Below are positions 1 through 5,886 of a stretch of DNA of 6,854 bases, piece by piece. Below the pieces are notes generated by a model that saw only the letters and a program-made list of their open reading frames with translations, searched no databases and was not told where the DNA came from. Position 1 is the first letter of the stretch. Every line of letters begins with the position of its first letter. A program made the position numbers and the translations under genes. Source of the stretch: Flavobacteriaceae bacterium (GTDB taxonomy: Bacteria; Bacteroidota; Bacteroidia; Flavobacteriales; Flavobacteriaceae); NCBI GenBank assembly GCA_023700885.1, contig JAMPYA010000118.1, forward strand, positions 1 through 6,854. The letters run 5' to 3'.

Positions 1-49
1 AACTTACATTTTATTATAAATCGACACTTTTTTGAACTTCAATTATAAG

Positions 50-224
50 TGTAAATAATGTAAATTAAATCACTGAAATAAAGCATTATAAGTAGCTATA
101 ATAGAGATCATTTATAGTTGTAAGCTATTCATTAAGACAAGACTTATAATTTAACAGTTGTAAATATATATATTAAATATGTAAATTTACTTATGTAAAC
201 TATATTATATTTACATTTGTAAAA
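50..224 (+). repeat. Cluster of TGTAAAT-like heptamers
   Basis: TGTAAAT occurs at 50-56, 59-65, 159-165 and 180-186. One-base variants lie at 194-200 (TGTAAAC) and 218-224 (TGTAAAA), and an inverted copy ATTTACA lies at 209-215. The inverted copy and the last direct copy form TTTACA-TT-TGTAAA at 210-223. The centre of that repeat lies 31 bp, about three helical turns, from the centre of the palindrome GTAAATTTAC (181-190). This looks like a multi-site operator for a dimeric DNA-binding protein, but low-complexity AT-rich sequence could produce part of the pattern. The binding protein is unknown. Confidence 0.4.
210..223 (+). promoter_or_regulatory. Putative -7 promoter element inside an inverted repeat
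   Basis: TACATTTG at 212-219 matches the Bacteroidota -7 consensus TAnnTTTG exactly. I see no clear -33 TTG/TTTG element at the usual distance upstream. The element sits inside the inverted repeat TTTACA-TT-TGTAAA, so a repressor bound there would cover the core promoter. Transcription would start around 225, leaving a leader of only about 15 nt before the GTG at 240. Promoter assignment is by motif only. Confidence 0.5.
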
Positions 225-239
225 AGTAAAATAATAATA

Positions 240-1304
240 GTGGATTTTAAAGAAATAATTAAGTGGTATGAGAATACTTATCTCAGAAAAAATATTGGAT
301 TACAAATAACTGTTGAAAATTTAGTTAGTATACTGAATGTTTATAATGTTAATCTGAAAGAACTATGTAAATCTGAAAATAATAAACCAATATATTCAAT
401 TAAGATAGGTTCAGGCAATAAAAAAGTGTTAATTTGGACTCAAATGCATGGAAATGAGAGTACTGGAACAAAATCTATTATAGACTTACTTGCTTTTTTA
501 GAGACTTCTAATTTTAATTTTATCAAAACTAAATTATTTGAAGAATTAACCATTTTGATCATTCCAATTTTAAATCCTGATGGAGCAGAAGCTTATACAC
601 GTGACAATATTCTTGGAGTCGATTTAAATAGAGATGCCGTAGATTTAATTGCAAAAGAAAGTAAATGTTTAAACAAAATTTTAAATGATTTTAAACCAGA
701 ATTTTGTTTTAATTTACATGATCAAAGAACAATATTCAATGTTGAGGGAACTAAAAATCCTGCTACCATTTCTTTTCTAGCACCCTCTGTTAATGAAGAG
801 AGAACATTAACAGAATCTAGAAAAAAGACAATGAGTGTAATTGTTTCTATGAATGAAATACTTCAAAAAGTGATTCCAAACCATGTAGGTAGATATACAG
901 ATGAATTTTATCCAAAGGCAACTGGCGATAATTTTCAGAAAGCTGGATATCACACTATATTAATTGAAGCAGGTCATTATAAAAATGATTATGATAGGGA
1001 AGTGGTAAGAAAATTTAATTTTTTAGCCTTATTACAAGGTTTATTCTTTATTGCAACAACAAAAAGTTTTAAAAACTATTTGCCTTATTTTGATATTCCA
1101 AATAATGATAAGAAGTTTTATGATGTAATTTATCGAAATGCTCTATATGAAAATAAAATTCAGGATATTGCATTACAATATAAGTATAAACTTGTTAATA
1201 ACAGCGTTGAAAAAATATTAGAGCTTGAAAAAGTTGGTGATTTATCAAATTATTATGGCCATTTTGAAGAGAATTTAAGTGGAAATATATTTTATTTGAT
1301 ATAA
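240..1304 (+). CDS. M14-family zinc carboxypeptidase-like protein (cytoplasmic)
   Basis: This 354-residue protein has the complete metal and substrate set of an M14 peptidase. The first zinc motif HxxE is H70 and E73 in QMHGNEST, the third zinc ligand is H160 in NLHDQ, and NPDG lies at 112-115. The substrate-side arginines sit in the family motif RxNxxGVDLNR (R121, R131), and E243 in LIEAGH is the likely catalytic glutamate. The M14 fold spans roughly residues 35-270. The C-terminal 80 residues are an extension I do not recognise. There is no signal peptide or membrane segment, so it should act in the cytoplasm, perhaps on a peptide or muropeptide fragment; the substrate cannot be read from sequence. 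The start is GTG: an in-frame TAA lies at 174-176, no ATG lies between that stop and 240, and the next internal ATG is past the zinc site. No Shine-Dalgarno is visible. A deacylase of the succinylglutamate desuccinylase/aspartoacylase type is less likely because the DLNR and catalytic Glu motifs fit carboxypeptidases. Confidence 0.85.
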   Translation: MDFKEIIKWYENTYLRKNIGLQITVENLVSILNVYNVNLKELCKSENNKPIYSIKIGSGNKKVLIWTQMHGNESTGTKSIIDLLAFLETSNFNFIKTKLFEELTILIIPILNPDGAEAYTRDNILGVDLNRDAVDLIAKESKCLNKILNDFKPEFCFNLHDQRTIFNVEGTKNPATISFLAPSVNEERTLTESRKKTMSVIVSMNEILQKVIPNHVGRYTDEFYPKATGDNFQKAGYHTILIEAGHYKNDYDREVVRKFNFLALLQGLFFIATTKSFKNYLPYFDIPNNDKKFYDVIYRNALYENKIQDIALQYKYKLVNNSVEKILELEKVGDLSNYYGHFEENLSGNIFYLI

Positions 1305-1310
1305 TTTGAT

Positions 1311-1339
1311 GTATTCTTAATAATTAATACTTTTTTTTT
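1311..1339 (+). terminator. Weak candidate rho-independent terminator
   Basis: GTATT (1311-1315) and AATAC (1326-1330) can form a 5-bp stem around a 10-nt loop, followed directly by nine T residues (1331-1339). The stem is short and AT-rich, so termination would be weak. Read-through into the Lrp-type gene is possible. Confidence 0.3.
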
Positions 1340-1352
1340 AATATATTTTATT

Positions 1353-1360
1353 TATTTTTG
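1353..1360 (+). promoter_or_regulatory. Putative -7 promoter element of the Lrp/AsnC gene
   Basis: TATTTTTG matches the Bacteroidota -7 consensus TAnnTTTG exactly. It lies 33 bases before the ATG at 1394, which gives a leader of roughly 25-28 nt. No -33 TTG is obvious: the expected place is a T-run. It suggests this gene can be transcribed independently of the peptidase gene. Confidence 0.5.
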
Positions 1361-1393
1361 CACTATGATTCTGATTATTAAATATACTGCATT

Positions 1394-1873
1394 ATGAAAA
1401 AATATGTTTTAGATGAAATAGATCATCAAATTTTAGATATCCTTATTGAAAATGCTCGTACCCCTTTTACTGATATAGCAAAGCAATTATTAGTATCGGC
1501 AGGAACAATTCACGTACGTGTTAAAAAAATGGAGGATGAAGGTGTAATAAAAGGTTCTACATTAACGGTAGATTACGAAAAAATGGGTTATTCATTTATA
1601 GCTCATGTTGGTATTTTTTTAGAAAAAACCATGTACACTAAACAAGCAATGGAAGATTTAAAGAAAATTCCTTTTGTAACAGTTGCTTATATTACAGCTG
1701 GAAAGTATAATATTTTCTGTAAAATTCGAGCAAAAGACACCAATCATGCAAAAGAAATTATTTTTGATATTGATGATATAAAAGGTATTGTTAGAACTGA
1801 AACAATGATTTCATTAGAAGAGACCATTAATGATAAGAAAAGATTGCTTCATTCAATTTTTAGAGAACTATAA
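1394..1873 (+). CDS. Lrp/AsnC family transcriptional regulator
   Basis: The protein has 159 residues, the normal length for the Lrp/AsnC family. The N-terminus (DEIDHQILDILIENARTPF, residues 7-25) opens a winged helix-turn-helix, whose recognition helix lies around residues 35-46 (SAGTIHVRVKKM). A linker strand (STLTVDYEKMGY) leads into the C-terminal RAM ligand-binding domain at about 66-142. That domain includes the effector-pocket loop TAGKYNIFCKI (101-111). Such proteins form dimers and octamers and regulate genes in response to amino acids or other small molecules. The residue pattern resembles, from memory, a highly conserved flavobacterial Lrp-like protein whose effector I cannot name. 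The ATG at 1394 gives a start that matches the family N-terminus. The gene follows the M14 gene by 89 bp in the same direction and ends at a strong terminator. Confidence 0.93.
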   Translation: MKKYVLDEIDHQILDILIENARTPFTDIAKQLLVSAGTIHVRVKKMEDEGVIKGSTLTVDYEKMGYSFIAHVGIFLEKTMYTKQAMEDLKKIPFVTVAYITAGKYNIFCKIRAKDTNHAKEIIFDIDDIKGIVRTETMISLEETINDKKRLLHSIFREL

Positions 1874-1890
1874 TTTTCTAAATATAGAAC

Positions 1891-1921
1891 AAAAAAACCT
1901 CGAAATTTACGAGGTTTTTTT
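1891..1921. terminator. Bidirectional rho-independent terminator
   Basis: The arms at 1891-1902 (AAAAAAACCTCG) and 1910-1921 (CGAGGTTTTTTT) are perfectly complementary over 12 bp around the 7-nt loop AAATTTA. The GC core is 5 bp and each strand ends in a run of seven T. It lies 17 bases after the Lrp stop and 16 bases beyond the end of the convergent oxidoreductase operon, so one hairpin can serve both transcripts. Confidence 0.93.
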
Positions 1922-1937
1922 ATTTTTAGAGATGTAA

Positions 1938-3167
1938 TTAAACTTCTGTTTCAATAGCTTTAATCAATAATTCTGAATGTTTGTGAGGTTTTATTGCTTC
2001 AATTAAAGCTTCTTTAGGAATTACGTTTGTAGCTGAAATCCAAGAAGAAATTGCAGTTAAAATGGCACTTCTTTTTCCAACCTTTTTTGAGAATGGTTTA
2101 CATAATACGTTTTTAGCATTAGTAAGAGGTAAAAAATCATCTGCAATTACCAAGGTATCATCATTCATAAAAGATTTTACTTTTTCTAAACCATCCTCAG
2201 TCATAATAAATATAACATCCGGCTTATCTAATCCGGTATAATTTATAGGAGAACGTGATAAAATAACTTCAGCAATTGAAAAACCAGTCCCAACAGTTAC
2301 CGGATATTCACCTTTCATAGTAGTGTGTAAACCAGCAGAAATACCCGCTTTTGCTAATAATTCAGCAGCTAATTGAATTCCGCCACCTGCAGATCCTGCG
2401 AGTAAGACTCTATATCGTTCATCAATTGGAGTGCTAAATTTTTTTGTAATAATTTCTACATCATTTAGTAAAGAAGATGTTTCCCTATATACAACTTCAT
2501 TTACTCTTCTAGTATTTAATAATGCATCTGCTTCTTCAGAAAATTCATCTAATTCCTTAATTTTTTGTAAACCATATGAAGGACAAATACTTGCTAATTC
2601 TAACAAAGCAAAACCTGGAGTTTCAACTGCAAATTTGATACTTTCAGTAAAATTAGCAGGAGAAATTACACGTGCACTACTCATAGCACCAGCCTGATGA
2701 GCCAGTTTAACAATATCAAATGGAGGAACTCCTTCTTCAACCTGACGTAATTCTTTAAATTTATCAGTTGAAAGTCCACTAATTTGCCCTCCAGTCATTC
2801 CATATAGTAAATTATTAAAAACAAGTAAAGTAATATCAATATTTCTTCTGGCTGCCTCTAATAAGTGTTGAAGTCCTATTGTAGCACCACCATCTCCTTG
2901 AATAACGATTACTTTTTTGCTTCTATCAGCTAAACCCATAGCAACTCCTAAACCTAAAGCAGGAGCTCTACCGTGTAGTCCGTGAACAGTATGTGTAGCA
3001 AATAAAGGATCTATTAATCCGCTACAACCAATATCACTTACAATGATGATGTCTAACGGATTGTAACCTAATTCTATAAATGCTTTTGAAATACTATTTA
3101 CAATAACACCATGTCCGCAACCTGGGCAGAATGGCATTTTTTTATCTGTTAAAACGGTACTTTTCAT
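1938..3167 (-). CDS. 2-oxoacid:ferredoxin oxidoreductase, fused beta (TPP) and gamma subunits
   Basis: The product has 409 residues. Residues 1-230 are the thiamine-diphosphate beta subunit. GDG at 91-93 and NN at 118-119 form the TPP/Mg motif, and VHGLHGRAPA (61-70) is typical of the family. C14, C17 (CPGCGH), C48 and C195 match the four cysteines that hold the single [4Fe-4S] cluster in Sulfolobus-type enzymes. Residues from about 252 to 400 are a gamma (POR) domain beginning with the glycine-rich turn GSAGGGIQLAAELL. With the alpha subunit it should catalyse CoA-dependent oxidative decarboxylation of a 2-oxoacid, passing electrons to ferredoxin or another low-potential acceptor in the cytoplasm. 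The substrate is unclear: the pocket loop reads YGMTGGQ (122-128), lacking the lysine of YGxTKGQ 2-oxoglutarate-type enzymes, so branched-chain or other ketoacids are possible. Beta fused to gamma in this order is unusual, because gamma more often precedes alpha. Its ATG overlaps the alpha stop (ATGA), implying translational coupling. No ferredoxin-like delta subunit is nearby. Confidence 0.92.
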   Translation of the reverse strand: MKSTVLTDKKMPFCPGCGHGVIVNSISKAFIELGYNPLDIIIVSDIGCSGLIDPLFATHTVHGLHGRAPALGLGVAMGLADRSKKVIVIQGDGGATIGLQHLLEAARRNIDITLLVFNNLLYGMTGGQISGLSTDKFKELRQVEEGVPPFDIVKLAHQAGAMSSARVISPANFTESIKFAVETPGFALLELASICPSYGLQKIKELDEFSEEADALLNTRRVNEVVYRETSSLLNDVEIITKKFSTPIDERYRVLLAGSAGGGIQLAAELLAKAGISAGLHTTMKGEYPVTVGTGFSIAEVILSRSPINYTGLDKPDVIFIMTEDGLEKVKSFMNDDTLVIADDFLPLTNAKNVLCKPFSKKVGKRSAILTAISSWISATNVIPKEALIEAIKPHKHSELLIKAIETEV

Positions 3168-4282
3168 AAAGATAATTCTTTAATTATGTCTGATGGACTA
3201 ATCATAAATCCAATTTTATTGACTTGTTTGACATTAGGTCTAGAAGCTTTTCCGTAGATAATTTCTTTGTATTGTCCACCAATATTTTCTTCAACAAAGG
3301 TTACATTTTGATAGCTATCGATAATTTTAATAATTTTTTCTGAAACCGGTAATAAAGTTTTAACAACAAGCAATGAAACTTCTTTATTATTATTACGCAA
3401 TTCTTCAACAGCATTTCTTGCGGCACCTGCTGATATACCATAAGTAACTATTAAATTTTGACTATCAACTTGTTTATCATAATCAAAAAAAGTATATTCA
3501 TCTAATCGTTTCTCCATTTTTTCTTTTAAACGGATAGTATTTGCTATAGCATTTGGAGAGTTTTTTTGAATCATTCCTTCGTCATCATGTGTAGATGAAT
3601 TAAGTCTGATTAAATGCTCTTGATTTCCTACCGGAATAAATGGTGGAACAAAATTATTACCTGATTTATATGTTTTATAAGGTAAATTAATAGAACCATG
3701 ATCTCTATTTACTTTATTAATTTCTGGCAAAACAGAAATGTCAAAACTTTTTTGAGTCATAACCATTTCTTTAGATGTTAATAAAATAACCGGTGTTCTT
3801 AAATTAATAGCTGTCTTAATGCTTTCTTCAGTTAATTTCCAAGCATCTTCAAAATTTGATGGACATAAAACCGGAACAGGATATCCTCCAGAAATTAATC
3901 CATTTATAAAACTTAAATCACCTTGAGCGCCGGTAGTTGCAGAGCCTGTACTTGGACCGAGACGTTGAGTTATGATAAGCAACATGGGTAATTCCATCAT
4001 ATAAGCCATGTTAAAAGTCTCTGCCATTAATGCCAAGCCGGGAAATGCTGTAGCAGTTACAGGAAATTTACCTGCAGCCGATAAACCAGTCATCCATTGA
4101 AGTACAGAGATTTCATCAGGTCCGGCTAAAAATAATGGAAATCTTTTAGAGCCGTAATTATAAAACTTATTAGAAGGTGTTATGGGATAGCCAATAAATG
4201 CATCGGCCCCCGCTTTTACACATGCTTCTGTAATTAACAAAGAGGCATCTGTAAGTACCATTTTGGGTTTATTAGTTTCCAA
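3164..4282 (-). CDS. 2-oxoacid:ferredoxin oxidoreductase, alpha subunit (short form)
   Basis: This 372-residue protein carries the pyrimidine-binding domain of the enzyme (about residues 8-190). Visible motifs are GYPITPS (31-37), the acidic PDE with E57 as the likely TPP-activating glutamate, and QRLGPSTG (106-113), the family signature. A domain II fold follows (about 275-370), with LIVTYGISAGAARNAV and VEENIGGQ (330-337). A less conserved, hydrophilic linker joins them. It lacks the N-terminal gamma domain present in many bacterial KorA proteins of about 600 residues; that domain is fused to beta in the next gene. It pairs with beta-gamma to form the active site. The longest frame begins with TTG at 4282, two codons after an in-frame TGA. 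An ATG at 4261 (residue 8) immediately precedes the conserved VLTDASLL and is an equally good start. ATGA overlap with the downstream gene shows a tight operon. Confidence 0.9.
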   Translation of the reverse strand: METNKPKMVLTDASLLITEACVKAGADAFIGYPITPSNKFYNYGSKRFPLFLAGPDEISVLQWMTGLSAAGKFPVTATAFPGLALMAETFNMAYMMELPMLLIITQRLGPSTGSATTGAQGDLSFINGLISGGYPVPVLCPSNFEDAWKLTEESIKTAINLRTPVILLTSKEMVMTQKSFDISVLPEINKVNRDHGSINLPYKTYKSGNNFVPPFIPVGNQEHLIRLNSSTHDDEGMIQKNSPNAIANTIRLKEKMEKRLDEYTFFDYDKQVDSQNLIVTYGISAGAARNAVEELRNNNKEVSLLVVKTLLPVSEKIIKIIDSYQNVTFVEENIGGQYKEIIYGKASRPNVKQVNKIGFMISPSDIIKELSL

Positions 4283-4312
4283 ATTATTTCAGTTTTAATT
4301 TAATTGTGATGG

Positions 4313-4320
4313 TAAAATTA
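4313..4320 (-). promoter_or_regulatory. Weak candidate -7 element for the oxidoreductase operon
   Basis: On the minus strand these bases read TAATTTTA, which matches TAnnTTTG at seven of eight positions. It would put the transcript start about 25 bases before the TTG start, or about 45 before the ATG. The 16-bp palindrome would then lie upstream of the promoter, where an activator could bind. It is a motif match only, in AT-rich DNA. Confidence 0.25.
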
Positions 4321-4351
4321 CAGAAATTAATACAAGGAAAGCTTTTAATTA

Positions 4352-4367
4352 GATAATAATTATTATC
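4352..4367. promoter_or_regulatory. Perfect 16-bp palindrome, probable operator
   Basis: GATAATAATTATTATC reads identically on both strands. Its half-site GATAAT is the hexamer unit of classical Fur boxes, but here the two hexamers face each other with 4 bp between them instead of the 1 or 7 bp of the canonical box. It is therefore a Fur-like or other dimeric-regulator site rather than a standard Fur box. It lies 70 bases before the alpha start and 164 bases before the kinase start. Confidence 0.5.
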
Positions 4368-4531
4368 ATTAAAAATGCTTTACAATAGAAATATTTTATT
4401 AAAATTAATATTCCAATTTTTAAAATTTTATTACTTTATACAAAGTATTTGGATAACGTACATTATTATTTAATAAAGTTTAATTTTTTCGTAAATTTAT
4501 AATCATATTAATATTAAAAACTAGGTTTATA

Positions 4532-5776
4532 ATGTTAGAAAATAATCAAGAATTTTATAAAATATGTTTCGAAAATTCAAGAGAAGGAATTATTGTAATT
4601 GATGAGTTTGGTATCATATTGTTAGCCAATAAAAGAGTAGAACAAATATTTGGATATAAACCTGAAAATCTAATAAATAAAAGTGTAAGTATATTACTTC
4701 CTAAAAAAATTAAAAAAAGTCATGAAGAAAGCATAAATAATTATCATAAGAAACCCTATAATAGAGAAGATTTTGATAAAAGAGATTTATACGGAATTCA
4801 TAAAAATGGTCATAAAGTAGAAGTTTTAATTGGGCTTAATTATTTTAATTTAGATGGAAAAAATTACGTTAAAGCATTTATTTCTGATATTAGTGATTAT
4901 AAAAAGAAAGAACAAGTTATTAGAAGCAGAAATTTTGAATTAGAAAAAGAACTTAAAATAATAAACAAAGAGTTAAAAGCTAAAAATAAACAACTTAGTG
5001 ATACTAATAAAATTTTATTAAAAGAAATAAACTTTAAAATAGAAGCAGAAGAAAAAACAAATAAAGCTCTTAAAAAAGAGATTGAATTAAATAAATTAAA
5101 AACAGAATTTATAACAGTTGCTTCTCATGAATTTAGAACACCACTTAGCGGAATTTTAACATCGGTTACATTAATAGACAAACATCAAAAAAATAATCAA
5201 ATCGAAAAAATTGAGAAACATGTAAACCAAATTAAAACAATGGTAAATCATTTAAACTCCATTTTACATGATTTCCTTGCATTAGAACAATTAAGTAACA
5301 GCAAAATTACTTATAGATATAAAACTTTTAATCCGGCTGAATTAATTCATGAAATAATAGAAGAAACTAAATTAATACTAAAAAAAAATCAGTATATAAA
5401 ATTTATTAAGAATAATTCTAATCATGAAATTTTAAACGATAAGAGAATTATTTCAATAATTATTACTAACTTATTATACAATGCAATAAAATATTCATTA
5501 GAAGAAAGTTTAATTATAATTAGTTCAAAAATTAAGAATAATAAACTTATAGTTTCAATAAAAGATAATGGAATAGGAATTCCTAAAGACGATCAAAAAC
5601 ATATTTTCGATCGCTTTTTTAGAGCTAGAAACGCAATGGAAATTCAAGGAACTGGCGTTGGATTAAATATTATTAAAGGACATATAGATGGACTTGGAGG
5701 AACTATTAGCTTTAAAAGTGAAGAAAATATAGGTACTGAATTTATATTTGAATTGCCACATTACACAATTAAATAA
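4532..5776 (+). CDS. Soluble PAS-domain sensor histidine kinase
   Basis: The product has 414 residues and no signal peptide or membrane segment, so it should sense a cytoplasmic signal. A single PAS domain spans about 6-124 and ends in the usual FISDISDYKKKE. A long charged coiled coil (about 125-190) follows. The HisKA dimerisation domain has the H-box TVASHEFRTPL with phospho-acceptor H199. The HATPase domain shows the N box NLLYNAIKYS (313-322), the G1 box DNGIGIP (345-351), the F box IFDRFF and the G2 box GTGVGL (373-378). All catalytic motifs are intact. The PAS region resembles FixL: H64 and R84 fall exactly 20 residues apart, as do the heme ligand and distal arginine of Bradyrhizobium FixL, and the RKDG-like loop stays in register (HKNG, 90-93). 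Heme binding is inferred, not shown. Its partner is very probably the response regulator 110 bp downstream. The start ATG at 4532 has a weak AGG six bases upstream. Confidence 0.94.
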   Translation: MLENNQEFYKICFENSREGIIVIDEFGIILLANKRVEQIFGYKPENLINKSVSILLPKKIKKSHEESINNYHKKPYNREDFDKRDLYGIHKNGHKVEVLIGLNYFNLDGKNYVKAFISDISDYKKKEQVIRSRNFELEKELKIINKELKAKNKQLSDTNKILLKEINFKIEAEEKTNKALKKEIELNKLKTEFITVASHEFRTPLSGILTSVTLIDKHQKNNQIEKIEKHVNQIKTMVNHLNSILHDFLALEQLSNSKITYRYKTFNPAELIHEIIEETKLILKKNQYIKFIKNNSNHEILNDKRIISIIITNLLYNAIKYSLEESLIIISSKIKNNKLIVSIKDNGIGIPKDDQKHIFDRFFRARNAMEIQGTGVGLNIIKGHIDGLGGTISFKSEENIGTEFIFELPHYTIK

Positions 5777-5886
5777 AATAAATTTTTATGAAATAGCCAT
5801 GTTTGCAAAAACACAAATACGGATGAAAATATTCATCAAACTGGCGTATTCCATATGACAAATGAAAAAAAATAAAATATTCACAT
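5777..5886 (+). promoter_or_regulatory. Intergenic leader with bulged hairpin before the response regulator
   Basis: This 110-nt gap lies between the kinase stop and the regulator start. AATACG (5816-5821) and GATGAA (5822-5827) can pair with CGTATT (5845-5850) and TTCATC (5832-5837). That gives a 12-bp stem with an AATA loop and a one-sided 7-nt bulge (5838-5844). No T-run follows, so it is not an ordinary terminator. CATGTTTG at 5798-5805 is one mismatch from the -7 consensus TAnnTTTG, so a separate promoter is possible. The palindrome TTTGCAAA (5802-5809) overlaps it. The regulator gene may be co-transcribed with the kinase or have its own promoter. Confidence 0.4.
5855..5875 (+). other. 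Possible six-codon upstream reading frame
   Basis: ATG at 5855 opens a tiny frame (MTNEKK, then TAA at 5873-5875) that ends 11 bases before the regulator ATG. Its start lies in the same heptamer CATATGA (5852-5858) as the true start (5884-5890). It may be a translational control element or simply a chance frame. Confidence 0.2.

Larger units (their letters stand above)
1..239. other. AT-rich non-coding region upstream of the peptidase gene
   Basis: I see no credible coding region in any frame here, and no end of an upstream gene. The stretch is very AT-rich. It carries several copies of a TGTAAAT-like heptamer, a perfect 10-bp palindrome GTAAATTTAC at 181-190, and minor inverted repeats such as CTATAA/TTATAG (96-101 and 112-117) and ACACTT/AAGTGT (24-29 and 47-52). 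The two minor repeats are short enough to be chance in DNA of this composition. Its right end holds the promoter for the gene starting at 240. Confidence 0.6.
4283..4531. promoter_or_regulatory. Divergent intergenic control region
   Basis: These 249 bp separate the minus-strand oxidoreductase operon from the plus-strand kinase gene, so they must hold promoters for both directions. The clearest element is the perfect palindrome at 4352-4367. Toward the kinase, TAAATTTA at 4492-4499 is a 7-of-8 match to TAnnTTTG, but it has no suitable -33 partner. I see no open reading frame worth calling. Confidence 0.6.

Noticed and set aside
1..239. CRISPR array or replication iterons from the TGTAAAT repeats
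   Set aside because: The repeats are only 7 bp with irregular spacing. There are no unique spacers of constant length and no cas, rep or dnaA gene nearby.
2431..2697. An 88-codon plus-strand open frame inside the oxidoreductase beta-gamma gene
   Set aside because: It lies wholly inside a confidently assigned gene on the other strand, has no recognisable domain, and its composition follows from the antisense of the real gene.
4352..4367. Canonical 19-bp Fur box
   Set aside because: The hexamers match but the spacing is 4 bp rather than the classical arrangement, so I kept it only as a palindrome of unknown regulator.
5826..5839. Possible Fnr/FixK box (TTGAT-N4-ATCAA) before the response regulator
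   Set aside because: Only the right half ATCAA matches. The left half reads AAAAT, so it is at most a half-site.
5816..5850. Hairpin after the kinase gene as a rho-independent terminator
   Set aside because: No run of T follows the stem, and a 7-nt bulge interrupts it. A leader structure or operator is a better description.
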